This document shows, piece after piece, positions 14,444 through 22,903 of a stretch of DNA of 23,278 nucleotides. The notes under the pieces are model-generated. The model had not been told where the DNA came from. It was given only the letters and a program-made list of their open reading frames with translations, and made no database searches. The DNA is from Bacteroidia bacterium (lineage in GTDB: Bacteria > Bacteroidota > Bacteroidia > NS11-12g > UBA955). Location: positions 1 through 23,278 of the forward strand of contig JADLHV010000133.1 of the NCBI GenBank assembly GCA_020848595.1, read 5' to 3'. A program made the translations under genes and the position numbers. How positions within the stretch are numbered: the stretch's first letter is position 1; each line of letters starts with the position of its first letter.

Positions 14444-17149
14444 TTAGTGGTTTACCACCAGTCGGATAACTTGGATTGCCTGTCCAGAATTGATTCTGAG
14501 GAAATAAATTCCAGCTTCTAATTCAGAAATATTTATCAATTCTTGATGAGAAATAGTACCAGAAATAATTAATCGACCATTAATATCCATCATTTCGAAA
14601 TTGGCAATTTTAACAGATGGCATATTTGCACTTATAACTGTATTCGCTGGATTAGGTATGACAGTACAGAATTCATCTGATTGCAATGTAGAAATTGTTG
14701 TAAAATCTCGAAGATTGATTGTAGTATCCGCAGTGCCACAATTACCTGTTACAATAAGTTTAACAACTTTATTATTCGCATTTGTATAGGCATGAACAGG
14801 GTTTTTTTCTGTACTGCTATCACCATCACCAAAGTACCATTTATATGTTTTATTTGTACCAGTTGATTTATTATCAAAACCTACAATATTTTTTCCATAG
14901 TATCCAAAGATGAAATTCGCTGATGTAAACGTGTCTGAGCCTACATTAACGAGGTTGTTTCTAGTGTAAGTCTGATTTGGTCCACCTAAAGCAGATACAG
15001 TTAAAGAAGCTGACTTTAAGCCCGGGCTACTATAATTTACTTTATGAGGCCCTTTGCCACTAGCACTAGCAGGGTTGCCACCTGTAAAGCTCCATTGCCA
15101 TGTATTAACATTATTATCACTAGAATCTAAATAAGTTACATTTTCTAAAATGCAAGGTGTATTTCCTAAAACTCCAAAATCTAAGTAGGCAAATTTCACA
15201 GGAATAGTAGTATCATTTTCGTTGCAATTGTTATTAGTTTTTAAAGTAATATTATAGGTACCTCCTGTGTTATAATTATAAGAAGTATTAATACTTTTTG
15301 CTGAATCTCCATTGCCAAAATACCAAGTAGCAGCACTTGGATTATTAGCAGTATTTTGGAAAGTCAGTTTACCTTTTTCGGCCGCTTGGAAAGTAAAATT
15401 TGGGATTATTTTTGAGTCAGTACTGATAGCAACCGATTGGTTTTCGGTTTTATTTCCATTCAAGGTCGTTATAGTTAAAGAGACAGTTTTATTTCCACCA
15501 TTTGAATAAGAAACAAAGTGAGGGCCTTTAGTATTAGCACTAGCAGGACTTGCGTTAGCTCCGAAGTTCCAAGCATAGGCCGTTATATTACCTTGTGAAG
15601 AGTCAGTAAATTTTATAAATTCATTTTTACATGTTAAACCACTATAAATAAAATGTGCATTAGGTGCAACAATAGCACAGTTATTAGAATTTAGTTTAGA
15701 ATGAGCGGTTTTACCACAAATAGAATTGATACTTTTAGCGATAACATAATTACCACCTGCAATATCATTGCTGTTTAAGGCAGGTTTAGTTTGACCATTG
15801 GCAATAGAATAATGCATAACGACAGCACTATTAATAACGTGACCTAATTGATGACCATGGCCGAGTTCGTGGGTGGCTACAGATTCGAAATGAAATTGAT
15901 TGCTAGTAGCATTACTAGTAGTATAGTTCCAATTAGTTGAATTTGTAGGACGAACTCTAAAGCGAATATCTAATTCGTTAACAAACCATTGTAAATTTGG
16001 ATTGAAACATCCCGACCAAAAACTAAAACATTGAGCTAATACACCATTGGGCATAGAAGGTGAAGAGCTAGTATCCCAAGCACACATATTGACACCATCT
16101 AATTTTATATTACTATGACTAACATGATTAAATGTATCCCAATTAATGAATGTTCCACAACGCCATCTTTCAAGGCTTCTAACAAATGCACCTCTAGCTC
16201 CTGCTGAGTCATAAAATCGTTGATTCATTCTCCATGAAATACCTCCAGAAGAATTCATGCCAATTTCTTGAGTTTCAAATGCGCTCGTATCTCCACTAAC
16301 TACATTTAGATGAGCATAAGGAATTTTTAAAGTATCTGTCGAATTTACAATACCATTACCATTAACAACCACACGAATTTTTCCAGTTCCAGCCTTTGTT
16401 CTAACACGAACTTTAATCATTGTATCAGACCATGACACGTAATCATTTTTAAGGGCTTTTACAAAAGTAGCACCACCGTCATCACCATTTTTAAATTGAA
16501 CACTACTTGTATCAATTAGACTATTGAAATTGCTTCCTTTTATTGTTAATATAGATGAAGTGCCGGCATTAATTGTTGTCGGCGAAATAGAGCTAATGGT
16601 TGGAGAAGCTCTTTTTGAACTAATAGTAACAGCTGTTATACTTGGATTAATATTTACTGGACTTTGTCCAACTAAGCCAATGATATCACTTTGAATAGTA
16701 AAAGGTGGGTAATGATTAAAGACATCTGAAGCATTTGCAGTGTGTTTGTCTATACTAATAAAACCTTGAGGTCCGCTTTCGGCCACCCAAATACCATCTT
16801 TTTTTATAAGCATAAAAATACCGATGTCTCCAATTTCTAATTCAAGCTCTGGTTCAACTTTAACAGCTTTATCTCCAACTTGACCTCCAAGTGTAATAAT
16901 GTCTAAAGTATTTCCAGATAATAATTGATTACCTTTAAAAACCTTAGAGATACTAATACTATTGGCGGTTAAGATCATAGAACCATTATTATCCCAATAG
17001 GCTCTTTTTGCATTGACAGCACCTTCGATAATGACCGTAGCAGCATTGACACGTTCATTTAATGTTAAAGGCACTAAAGCACATTGAGAATAAAGATAAG
17101 AAGTTGAGAAGATTAGAAAAAGTGAGAGACTGGTAAATATTTTTTTCAT
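14444..17149 (-). CDS. T9SS-exported metzincin-like metalloprotease with IPT and PKD domains
   Basis: 901 residues. Signal peptide 1-22; N-terminal beta domain to about 165; IPT/TIG domain about 183-275 (PTISSISPTTINAG, LTIKGSNF); catalytic region about 280-475 with HELGHGHQLGH at 427-437, i.e. His427, Glu428, His431 and third zinc ligand His437, then VVMHYS with Met445 as probable Met-turn. Classical metzincins have Gly at the position of Gln434. Four PKD-like units follow (about 495-575, 582-650, 655-737, 742-815), two with the ASPAS/GKGPH-type loop and two with FGNGDS or FGDGDS. Residues 827-901 (IPNPAN, MMDINGRLI, ELEAGIYFLRI) are a type A T9SS sorting domain, so it should be secreted or held at the cell surface. 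Many Cys suggest disulphides. Target unknown. It follows tilS by 6 bases but has its own promoter. Confidence 0.9.
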   Translation of the reverse strand: MKKIFTSLSLFLIFSTSYLYSQCALVPLTLNERVNAATVIIEGAVNAKRAYWDNNGSMILTANSISISKVFKGNQLLSGNTLDIITLGGQVGDKAVKVEPELELEIGDIGIFMLIKKDGIWVAESGPQGFISIDKHTANASDVFNHYPPFTIQSDIIGLVGQSPVNINPSITAVTISSKRASPTISSISPTTINAGTSSILTIKGSNFNSLIDTSSVQFKNGDDGGATFVKALKNDYVSWSDTMIKVRVRTKAGTGKIRVVVNGNGIVNSTDTLKIPYAHLNVVSGDTSAFETQEIGMNSSGGISWRMNQRFYDSAGARGAFVRSLERWRCGTFINWDTFNHVSHSNIKLDGVNMCAWDTSSSPSMPNGVLAQCFSFWSGCFNPNLQWFVNELDIRFRVRPTNSTNWNYTTSNATSNQFHFESVATHELGHGHQLGHVINSAVVMHYSIANGQTKPALNSNDIAGGNYVIAKSINSICGKTAHSKLNSNNCAIVAPNAHFIYSGLTCKNEFIKFTDSSQGNITAYAWNFGANASPASANTKGPHFVSYSNGGNKTVSLTITTLNGNKTENQSVAISTDSKIIPNFTFQAAEKGKLTFQNTANNPSAATWYFGNGDSAKSINTSYNYNTGGTYNITLKTNNNCNENDTTIPVKFAYLDFGVLGNTPCILENVTYLDSSDNNVNTWQWSFTGGNPASASGKGPHKVNYSSPGLKSASLTVSALGGPNQTYTRNNLVNVGSDTFTSANFIFGYYGKNIVGFDNKSTGTNKTYKWYFGDGDSSTEKNPVHAYTNANNKVVKLIVTGNCGTADTTINLRDFTTISTLQSDEFCTVIPNPANTVISANMPSVKIANFEMMDINGRLIISGTISHQELINISELEAGIYFLRINSGQAIQVIRLVVNH

Positions 17150-17155
17150 TCGGTG

Positions 17156-18511
17156 TTATAAATGTTTTACAAATTTAGATTTTTCATAGCTGAATCGCAA
17201 AATGACTATTGAACTATGTCTTACTTTGTATACATCCGAGGGCATTTTAGGTAAAAGTGCTATAAGCTCTTCATTTGAATCAACAACAACCAAAACCGAT
17301 TTCCGAATTGCATTTGGAATCTTATTATCGGTTAGAATATCACTAATCTTTTTTCTTCCTTTCATGCCTAAGGGTTGCATTTTATCAGCAGATTTCCAGT
17401 TTCTAATTCTAATGGGCATTTTAATATTTGAAGCATCTATATATAAAAATTCACTGTTTTTAAGTTCGATATTTAAAGCAGAAATCTGCTCAATTTTAAC
17501 AGAAAAGTCATTAAAATTACCATAGAAAGGGAATTTAGTAATAATTTGATCGAGATGATTTAATTGTCTAATTGGACAGATTAACAATCCTTCTCTTTCT
17601 TTAATTATTTCGTGCGTTTGAGAAACGAGTTTAAAACCAGTTTTTGCTTTTTCAGAATTGCGGAGTTTATTAGTTTGATCCTTATTGAATCCAAAGGCCT
17701 TTAAATTTTCGAAAAGAAATACATCCAATAAGTTAGCATCTATTAATTTCAAATTATCAAAGGGTAAGAAGAAAGCGTTATTGTCAATAGACTTTACTAA
17801 TTGACTCCATTTTTCTATGATTAATGACTTTGCCAGCGATTCATATTCCTTAAGGTGAGAGGCAGTTGAACTAAAAGATAAATTAACCTTAGGCTCAATC
17901 TTTTGTAGTTTTGGGACGATATGATGTCGCAACTGATTGCGCAAGTAATCGTCCTTTAAGTTACTACTGTCGGCTCTAAATTTGTAACCATTAGAAAGAA
18001 CATACTCAGAAATCAATTTTTTTTGAGCGAATAAAAGAGGTCGGCATATTGAATTAGTTTTTAAAGGAATACCATGAAGTCCGGCAATACCAGTGCCCCG
18101 CATCAAATTGATTAACATAGTTTCAGTATTATCGTCCATATGATGAGCAGTAAGCACTAATTGATAATTAAAATTTTCTTGCAATTTTTCAAACCAATTG
18201 TATCTTAAAAATCGTGCAGTTTCTTGAGTATTCATTCCAAGACGTTTCGATTCAGATTTTGTATCAAAACGAATGAGGTGAATAGAGATACCGTGTTTAT
18301 CTGCTAATTTTTTTACAAAGATTTCATCTTGGTCACTTTCCTTACCTCTTAACGCAAAGTTGCAATGAGCAATGGAAAAATTATATCCACCATCTTTTAA
18401 AAGGTGAAAAAGACAAATACTATCTTCACCACCACTTAGAGCAAGCAGCAATTGACTCTTTCGAGTGAAAAGTCGGTTTTTTTTTACAAACTCCTCAAAA
18501 TATGGAAGCAT
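17156..18511 (-). CDS. tilS: tRNA(Ile)-lysidine synthase
   Basis: 451 residues, ATG at 18511. PP-loop ATPase motif LALSGGEDS ends at residue 31 (SGGxDS form). It is followed by family blocks: ARFLRYNWF (99-107), TAHHMDDNTETMLINLMRGT (121-140) with His123-His124-x-Asp126-Asp127, and GIAGLHGIP. The C-terminal part (about 375-445: RNWKSADKMQPLGMKGRKKI, then SDILTDNKIP) is the TilS substrate-binding domain. It converts C34 of the CAU anticodon of tRNA-Ile2 to lysidine using ATP and lysine, so AUA is read as Ile; it is normally essential. It is divergent from the OstA-like gene with overlapping promoters, a neighbourhood I recall from other Bacteroidota. Confidence 0.97.
   Translation of the reverse strand: MLPYFEEFVKKNRLFTRKSQLLLALSGGEDSICLFHLLKDGGYNFSIAHCNFALRGKESDQDEIFVKKLADKHGISIHLIRFDTKSESKRLGMNTQETARFLRYNWFEKLQENFNYQLVLTAHHMDDNTETMLINLMRGTGIAGLHGIPLKTNSICRPLLFAQKKLISEYVLSNGYKFRADSSNLKDDYLRNQLRHHIVPKLQKIEPKVNLSFSSTASHLKEYESLAKSLIIEKWSQLVKSIDNNAFFLPFDNLKLIDANLLDVFLFENLKAFGFNKDQTNKLRNSEKAKTGFKLVSQTHEIIKEREGLLICPIRQLNHLDQIITKFPFYGNFNDFSVKIEQISALNIELKNSEFLYIDASNIKMPIRIRNWKSADKMQPLGMKGRKKISDILTDNKIPNAIRKSVLVVVDSNEELIALLPKMPSDVYKVRHSSIVILRFSYEKSKFVKHL
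17170..17201 (-). promoter_or_regulatory. promoter for the T9SS metalloprotease, inside the end of tilS
   Basis: Minus strand: TTTG at 17201-17198, a 20-base spacer, then TAAATTTG at 17177-17170, an exact match to the Bacteroidota -33/-7 pattern. The box ends 20 bases before the ATG at 17149. It lies within the last codons of tilS, so the protease can be expressed independently. Confidence 0.65.
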
Positions 18512-18516
18512 GGCAC

Positions 18517-18524
18517 TAATTTTG
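18517..18524 (+). promoter_or_regulatory. -7 box for the OstA-like gene
   Basis: TAATTTTG (TAnnTTTG), 23 bases before the ATG at 18548. It is one base from the oppositely oriented -7 box of tilS, and its upstream region lies inside the tilS coding sequence. Confidence 0.55.
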
Positions 18525-18525
18525 A

Positions 18526-18533
18526 CAAAGGTA
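18526..18533 (-). promoter_or_regulatory. -7 box for tilS
   Basis: Minus strand TACCTTTG (TAnnTTTG), 14 bases before the tilS ATG at 18511. No CAAA-type -33 was seen at the usual distance, which would fall in the first codons of the OstA-like gene. Confidence 0.55.
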
Positions 18534-18547
18534 AGGAAATCTTTAAA

Positions 18548-20158
18548 ATGCCCCGATTCTATTCAGTTTTACAGCGAATTTTTGTGGTCATGTTTATCAC
18601 ATGCAGCGCTATGGGGTTGTACTCACAGACTAATGTCGAAATTATAGGTGGTGATAAATTGTATGGGGATCAGGTAAAGGGCTTACAATACTTAGTAGGA
18701 AATGTAGCCATTAGGCATAATGGAGTAATTATCCAATGCGATTCTGCAATTCGCAAACTCGATGAAGGTACTATGGAAGGATTTGGAAATATTTTTATTT
18801 ATCAACCCGATACTTTTACCTTATCAGGAGGCGATTATCTGTATTACTTAGAAGCAACTAAGACAGCTACGGTGACAGGAAAAGAAGTTATATTACGTGA
18901 TAAAAGTATGACATTGGTTACAACTTCTTTGCAATATAATATTCAGAATCAAGTAGGTTCTTATACTAATGGAGCAAATATTCTCAATGAAGGGAATACA
19001 TTAAAAAGTAAAAAAGGATTTTATGATAGAAGGTTTAATGTTTTCCATTTCAAGGAGAATGTCAAACTTACATCGCCAGATTATACTATGGAGGGAGATA
19101 CCTTAGATTATTTTTCTTCTACAAAAACTGCTTTCTTTTATGGCCCAACGGTTATTCGGTCAAAGGAAAATACTATTCTATGTAAGAAAGGTTGGTATAA
19201 TACATCAAATGAAACGGCAAGATTTACTGAGAGAGCAGAACTTTCGAGCAAAAATAGCAGTATTACAGCCGATTCATTTTATTATGATAGAAAGCAAGGA
19301 ATAGGTATAGCCAATGGCAATCTTCTACTTGTCGATTCTAATGAAATGTTCTATGTTGTGGGTCAAAAAGGCGACTATTTTCAGAAGACTAATATTAGCT
19401 ATATTTATCAAGATCCAGTGGCTATGCAAGTAAAAGATAATGATACTTTTTTTGTTAAAGCCGATACATTTTACTTTAAAAATGATTCCTTGAAAAAGGT
19501 AATGCGAGCGTATAACCGAGTAAGTGTATTTCAGAAAGAAATGAAGGGTCGATGCGATTCTATGGAATATCGATTTTATGATTCTACTATAAGTTTATTT
19601 TATAATCCAATCCTTTGGAATCAAAAAAATCAAATAAGTGGTGATACCATGCATATTCAGTTAAAAAATAAGAGAATACATACTATGCGTGTAATTGGAA
19701 ACGCTTTTTTAGCATCTGAAGTGAAACCGAATTATTATAATCAAATTGCGGGTAAAGAAATGATTAATCGTTTTGATAGTAATAGACTCAAATCAGTGCT
19801 AGTTATTGGCAATGCTCAAAGCATATATTATCTGAGAGATAATGAAACAGATTCAGCAGAGTATACAGGAGTCAATAAAGTAGCTTGTGGGAAAATGCTT
19901 ATAGAAATGGATTCATCAAAAGTTAAAGCAATTAAGTTCTACAATCAACCTGAGGGGAAGATGTATCCATTAAATCAATTTCCTGAATCTGAAAGAAATC
20001 TTAATGGTATGCTATGGCGCTATAATGAAATTCCAGAGAAGATTGAATTTGAAGAACGAATGGAACGAAAAGTACCAATAGTAAAAATTATTGAAGAAGT
20101 TCAGCCAAGTAAACCAACTAAAAAGGCATCTAAGAAAAAGTCTAAACCCAAAGTTTAG
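18548..20158 (+). CDS. OstA/LptA-like organic solvent tolerance / LPS transport protein
   Basis: 536 residues from ATG 18548, chosen because the longer frame from 18452 would overlap tilS and its promoter, and because MPRFYSVLQRIFVVMFITCS starts a normal signal peptide (cleavage near LYSQ). The mature part repeats short beta units typical of OstA/LptA jelly-roll proteins: LVGNVAIRHNGVIIQCDSAI, FGNIFIYQPD, LSGGDYLYYLEATKTATVTG, KENVKLTSPDYTMEGDTLDY, AELSSKNSSITADSFYYDR. LptA-type proteins form the periplasmic bridge carrying LPS to the LptD outer-membrane channel; the Bacteroidota version is longer than E. coli LptA (185 residues). It ends in a Lys-rich tail (PTKKASKKKSKPKV). LPS transport is inferred from fold. 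Confidence 0.87.
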   Translation: MPRFYSVLQRIFVVMFITCSAMGLYSQTNVEIIGGDKLYGDQVKGLQYLVGNVAIRHNGVIIQCDSAIRKLDEGTMEGFGNIFIYQPDTFTLSGGDYLYYLEATKTATVTGKEVILRDKSMTLVTTSLQYNIQNQVGSYTNGANILNEGNTLKSKKGFYDRRFNVFHFKENVKLTSPDYTMEGDTLDYFSSTKTAFFYGPTVIRSKENTILCKKGWYNTSNETARFTERAELSSKNSSITADSFYYDRKQGIGIANGNLLLVDSNEMFYVVGQKGDYFQKTNISYIYQDPVAMQVKDNDTFFVKADTFYFKNDSLKKVMRAYNRVSVFQKEMKGRCDSMEYRFYDSTISLFYNPILWNQKNQISGDTMHIQLKNKRIHTMRVIGNAFLASEVKPNYYNQIAGKEMINRFDSNRLKSVLVIGNAQSIYYLRDNETDSAEYTGVNKVACGKMLIEMDSSKVKAIKFYNQPEGKMYPLNQFPESERNLNGMLWRYNEIPEKIEFEERMERKVPIVKIIEEVQPSKPTKKASKKKSKPKV

Positions 20159-20193
20159 AATAGATAATATAGCTATTTGGAAAGAAAAATCTG

Positions 20194-21015
20194 TTAAGTA
20201 AATAATGTCTTAATAAGATTAATAGCAATGAAGCTAAGAAAAATAAAAAGCAAAGTTTTCGGTTTTATTTGATTAGCAAATTTTACTCCTAATGGCGAAG
20301 CAATACCAGCAGCAATAACAATAGGTAAAATTGCAGTCCACATAATGTATCCAGATTGCATCCCAACAAATACTTCTTTTCCTGGTTTATTTGTCATATA
20401 AAAGATTAAAAGCGGAGCAGCAACAATTGGGATTATAGATAAAGACAAACCAGTTGAAAATTTTAAAGGCAACTTAAGAATTTTATTAAAATAAGGCACC
20501 ATAATGACGCCTCCACCTAAGCCAGTTAGAGCAGTTATAATACCAGCTAAAACACCAATAGGAACGAATGATTTTAAAGGAGGAACAATGACATTTTTAA
20601 TTTCTGAGTCATGTTCAACTTGTTTTCTAGACAACCACATACGCAAAGCAGTAAGAACAAGAATAACTGCAAAAATGTATCGAAAGATTTTTTGGTCGTT
20701 TAAATGATAAAAATTTAAGAGAGCGGAAGCAGAAAGTGAAGAGAGAATAGCGCAAATACCTGTAATTATAGAGGCTTTTATATCCGTATTTTTGAGTTTA
20801 TATTGTTTAATAGAACCACTGATACCTACAACGAAAATAATCGCTAGACTATTCGCAATAAGGTAAAAAGAGATGTCTTCATCGAGAGCAGAATTTTTAA
20901 TGATTTCTTGAATAATGGGAATAAAAACGATACCACCTCCAATACCAAGCATACCTGCCATGAAGCCACCAAATGCTCCAATAAGTGTAAAAACAATCAG
21001 GTGATAAAGATCCAT
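20194..21015 (-). CDS. TSUP/TauE-SafE family sulfite/sulfonate exporter-like permease
   Basis: 273 residues, eight or so hydrophobic helices. The two-fold internal repeat of TSUP proteins is visible: GAFGGFMAGMLGIGGGIVFIP at about 13-33 and GVLAGIITALTGLGGGVIMVP at about 153-173. These Gly-rich G-x-GGG motifs are the family signature. TSUP members move sulfur compounds or other small anions across the inner membrane; direction and substrate are unknown here. It starts two bases after the S41 protease stop (ATG at 21015), so it is the second gene of that unit. It converges with the OstA-like gene across a 35-base gap without a clear terminator. Confidence 0.88.
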   Translation of the reverse strand: MDLYHLIVFTLIGAFGGFMAGMLGIGGGIVFIPIIQEIIKNSALDEDISFYLIANSLAIIFVVGISGSIKQYKLKNTDIKASIITGICAILSSLSASALLNFYHLNDQKIFRYIFAVILVLTALRMWLSRKQVEHDSEIKNVIVPPLKSFVPIGVLAGIITALTGLGGGVIMVPYFNKILKLPLKFSTGLSLSIIPIVAAPLLIFYMTNKPGKEVFVGMQSGYIMWTAILPIVIAAGIASPLGVKFANQIKPKTLLFIFLSFIAINLIKTLFT

Positions 21016-21017
21016 TA

Positions 21018-22652
21018 TTAAATTTTACCCAAAATGGTATTAAATGCATTAAGATCCATAAATGTTTCTAAGGCTTTAAGTAAATCAGGATCATAGCGAT
21101 AGCTCAATAGGAATTTTGCATTTTCATAGTAATATCTTCTTGCAATTTCTTCTCTTAGTGCTTTTTTAATAAGGTCTTTATTACGTTTAATCTCCGAATT
21201 TCTTGATTCTTTAAGACCAATTTCAATTTGATTTAAGCCATTATCTAAAGAAGTTATTTTTTCTTTTTCTAAGTTTTCTTTTAAGTTTTTAAATGCTTTT
21301 TCACTCGAGCTCATATGAGTAAAATTTTGGTCTTTAGTAAAATTAACGAACTCTTCAAAAGTAGCATCATCAATTTGAAATGAACTTATTTCACCGATAG
21401 ATTCGTGTTTTAGTCTGTAATTCGTTGCGAAATCAAAAAGGATATTGCTTTTAACTAAATTTTCTAATATTTCGGGGTCAGAATCGAGATTTACAATTAT
21501 GTCAGGGCGCACACCTCCACCATCTACAACGTTACGACCATTTTTAGTTTTAAACCTTTTTCTAAGACTATCTGGAACAATAGAAGCAGTACCATCTGGG
21601 TTTTTATGACCATAATCGAGTAATTGGATACATCTTCCAGAGGGAATATAATATTTAGCAATAGTAACTTTCATTTGAGAACGATGAATAAGTGGTTTTA
21701 CATTTTGAACAAGCCCTTTACCAAACGTATTTCTACCGATAATAACTGCTCTATCAAAATCTTGTAAAGCACCACAAACGATTTCGCTTGCTGAGGCAGA
21801 ACGACCATTTACCAATACAACAAGAGGTATTTGCTTATCAGCTGGAATATCCAATGTTTTATATTTAGTGAAAGCCTCATTAGAGCGACCTTGTGAGGTA
21901 ACTACTAGTTGGTCTATATCAACAAAAATATTAACTATATTAACCGCTTCATGCAATAAACCACCTCCATTTTCTCTCAAATCGAAAATGAGTTTCTTCA
22001 TACCTTCGGCCTTAAGTTTTACTAAAGCATCTCTAACTTCAGAAGCGGCACCAGCCATAAAATGATCTAGACGAATATAACCAACTTCACTATTTATCAT
22101 TCCATAAAAAGAAACGTTTGGAATTTTAATTTCTTCACGCGTTATAGCAAGAGTTACAAGTTTCCCGCCTCTATCAACAATAATAGTAAATTTAGTATTT
22201 GGAGAGCCTTTAATAGCCTCACTTACTTCATTATCGTTGCTTCCTTTGAAGCCTTTACCATTAATTTCAATAATTTTATCTCCAATCATTAAACCACCTT
22301 TATCGGCAGGCAACCCAATTCTTATGTTAGTAATTACAACATAATCACCTATTTTCTTGCTATTACAACCTATTCCACCATATTCGCCACTTCTTTGAAT
22401 CATTGCATCTTCTGCTTGAGATTCGGTGTAAAAATTAGTATAGGGATCTAAAGAAGCTAACATAGCATCGATGCCTTTTTTCATTAATTCACCTGGATTA
22501 ACTTCTTCGACATAATCGCTATTTACAGTTTTGTAAACTGCACTAAATATTTCGAGATTCTTACTAATTTCAAAGTAATCATCGGCTTGTTTAAAAGCAA
22601 ATAAAACAGACAGTAACAAACCGAAAACAATAAGTTTCTTTGTAGATAACAT
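21018..22652 (-). CDS. S41 family C-terminal processing peptidase (CtpA/Prc type)
   Basis: 544 residues from ATG 22652; an earlier TTG at 22688 is less likely because the -7 box lies between them. Residues 1-20 (LSTKKLIVFGLLLSVLFAF) are a signal or anchor segment. A PDZ domain covers about 85-175 (IGCNSKKIGDYVVITNI, ADKGGLMIGDKIIEINGKGF). The protease core has DLRENGGGLL at about 224-233 and NGRSASASE at 282-290, where Ser287 is the nucleophile by alignment to Prc Ser430, with Lys312 in FGKG and Asp298 in QDF, giving the Ser/Lys dyad. These proteases trim envelope or periplasmic proteins at their C-termini. The last 140 residues are a charged helical extension. The TSUP gene follows two bases after its stop. 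Confidence 0.93.
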   Translation of the reverse strand: MLSTKKLIVFGLLLSVLFAFKQADDYFEISKNLEIFSAVYKTVNSDYVEEVNPGELMKKGIDAMLASLDPYTNFYTESQAEDAMIQRSGEYGGIGCNSKKIGDYVVITNIRIGLPADKGGLMIGDKIIEINGKGFKGSNDNEVSEAIKGSPNTKFTIIVDRGGKLVTLAITREEIKIPNVSFYGMINSEVGYIRLDHFMAGAASEVRDALVKLKAEGMKKLIFDLRENGGGLLHEAVNIVNIFVDIDQLVVTSQGRSNEAFTKYKTLDIPADKQIPLVVLVNGRSASASEIVCGALQDFDRAVIIGRNTFGKGLVQNVKPLIHRSQMKVTIAKYYIPSGRCIQLLDYGHKNPDGTASIVPDSLRKRFKTKNGRNVVDGGGVRPDIIVNLDSDPEILENLVKSNILFDFATNYRLKHESIGEISSFQIDDATFEEFVNFTKDQNFTHMSSSEKAFKNLKENLEKEKITSLDNGLNQIEIGLKESRNSEIKRNKDLIKKALREEIARRYYYENAKFLLSYRYDPDLLKALETFMDLNAFNTILGKI

Positions 22653-22657
22653 AGAGA

Positions 22658-22665
22658 CAAAAATA
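22658..22665 (-). promoter_or_regulatory. -7 box for the S41 protease
   Basis: Minus strand TATTTTTG (TAnnTTTG) ending only 5 bases before the ATG at 22652. With a start 5-7 bases downstream, the transcript would be leaderless or nearly so. It supports the ATG at 22652 over an upstream TTG. Confidence 0.5.
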
Positions 22666-22833
22666 ATGAATATAAAGCAATCGACCAATTGAAAGGCTAG
22701 GTATTAAAGATAAGAATTTTTAGTTTACAAACTATGTTAAGGCAGAATATATCATTCAAGATTAAGAGCGAGAAGAATAAGAAAGTATATATTGAGCAAA
22801 AGAAAAATCGAAAGCAATTAGAAGTTGGAAGTA

Positions 22834-22870
22834 GGCTTTGAGCATCATTGAATTAGCATTTGTCAAAGCC
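22834..22870. repeat. 8-bp inverted repeat upstream of the epimerase gene (candidate operator)
   Basis: GGCTTTGA (22834-22841) and TCAAAGCC (22863-22870) are perfect inverted arms, 21 bases apart. The right arm abuts the -33 box (22859-22862), so a bound regulator could block the promoter. Also possible as a stem-loop, but it lies upstream of the expected transcript start. Confidence 0.45.
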
Positions 22871-22890
22871 ATTTATTTATGCTAGTTTCG
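22859..22890 (+). promoter_or_regulatory. promoter (-33 TTTG, -7 TAGTTTCG) for the epimerase gene
   Basis: TTTG at 22859-22862, a 20-base spacer, then TAGTTTCG at 22883-22890, one mismatch from TAnnTTTG. The box ends 13 bases before the ATG at 22904. Confidence 0.5.
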
Positions 22891-22903
22891 GAACTTCTTT
22901 CAT

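Noticed and set aside
18452..18547. Longer start for the OstA-like protein
   Set aside because: It would overlap tilS antisense, include both promoter boxes, and bury the signal peptide behind 32 polar residues.
22653..22688. Longer TTG start for the S41 protease
   Set aside because: The -7 box lies inside the extension, and ATG 22652 gives a standard signal sequence.
22721..22734. TAGTTT-AC-AAACTA inverted repeat upstream of the S41 protease
   Set aside because: Short, AT-rich and with a two-base loop; expected by chance in such sequence and not placed at a promoter box.
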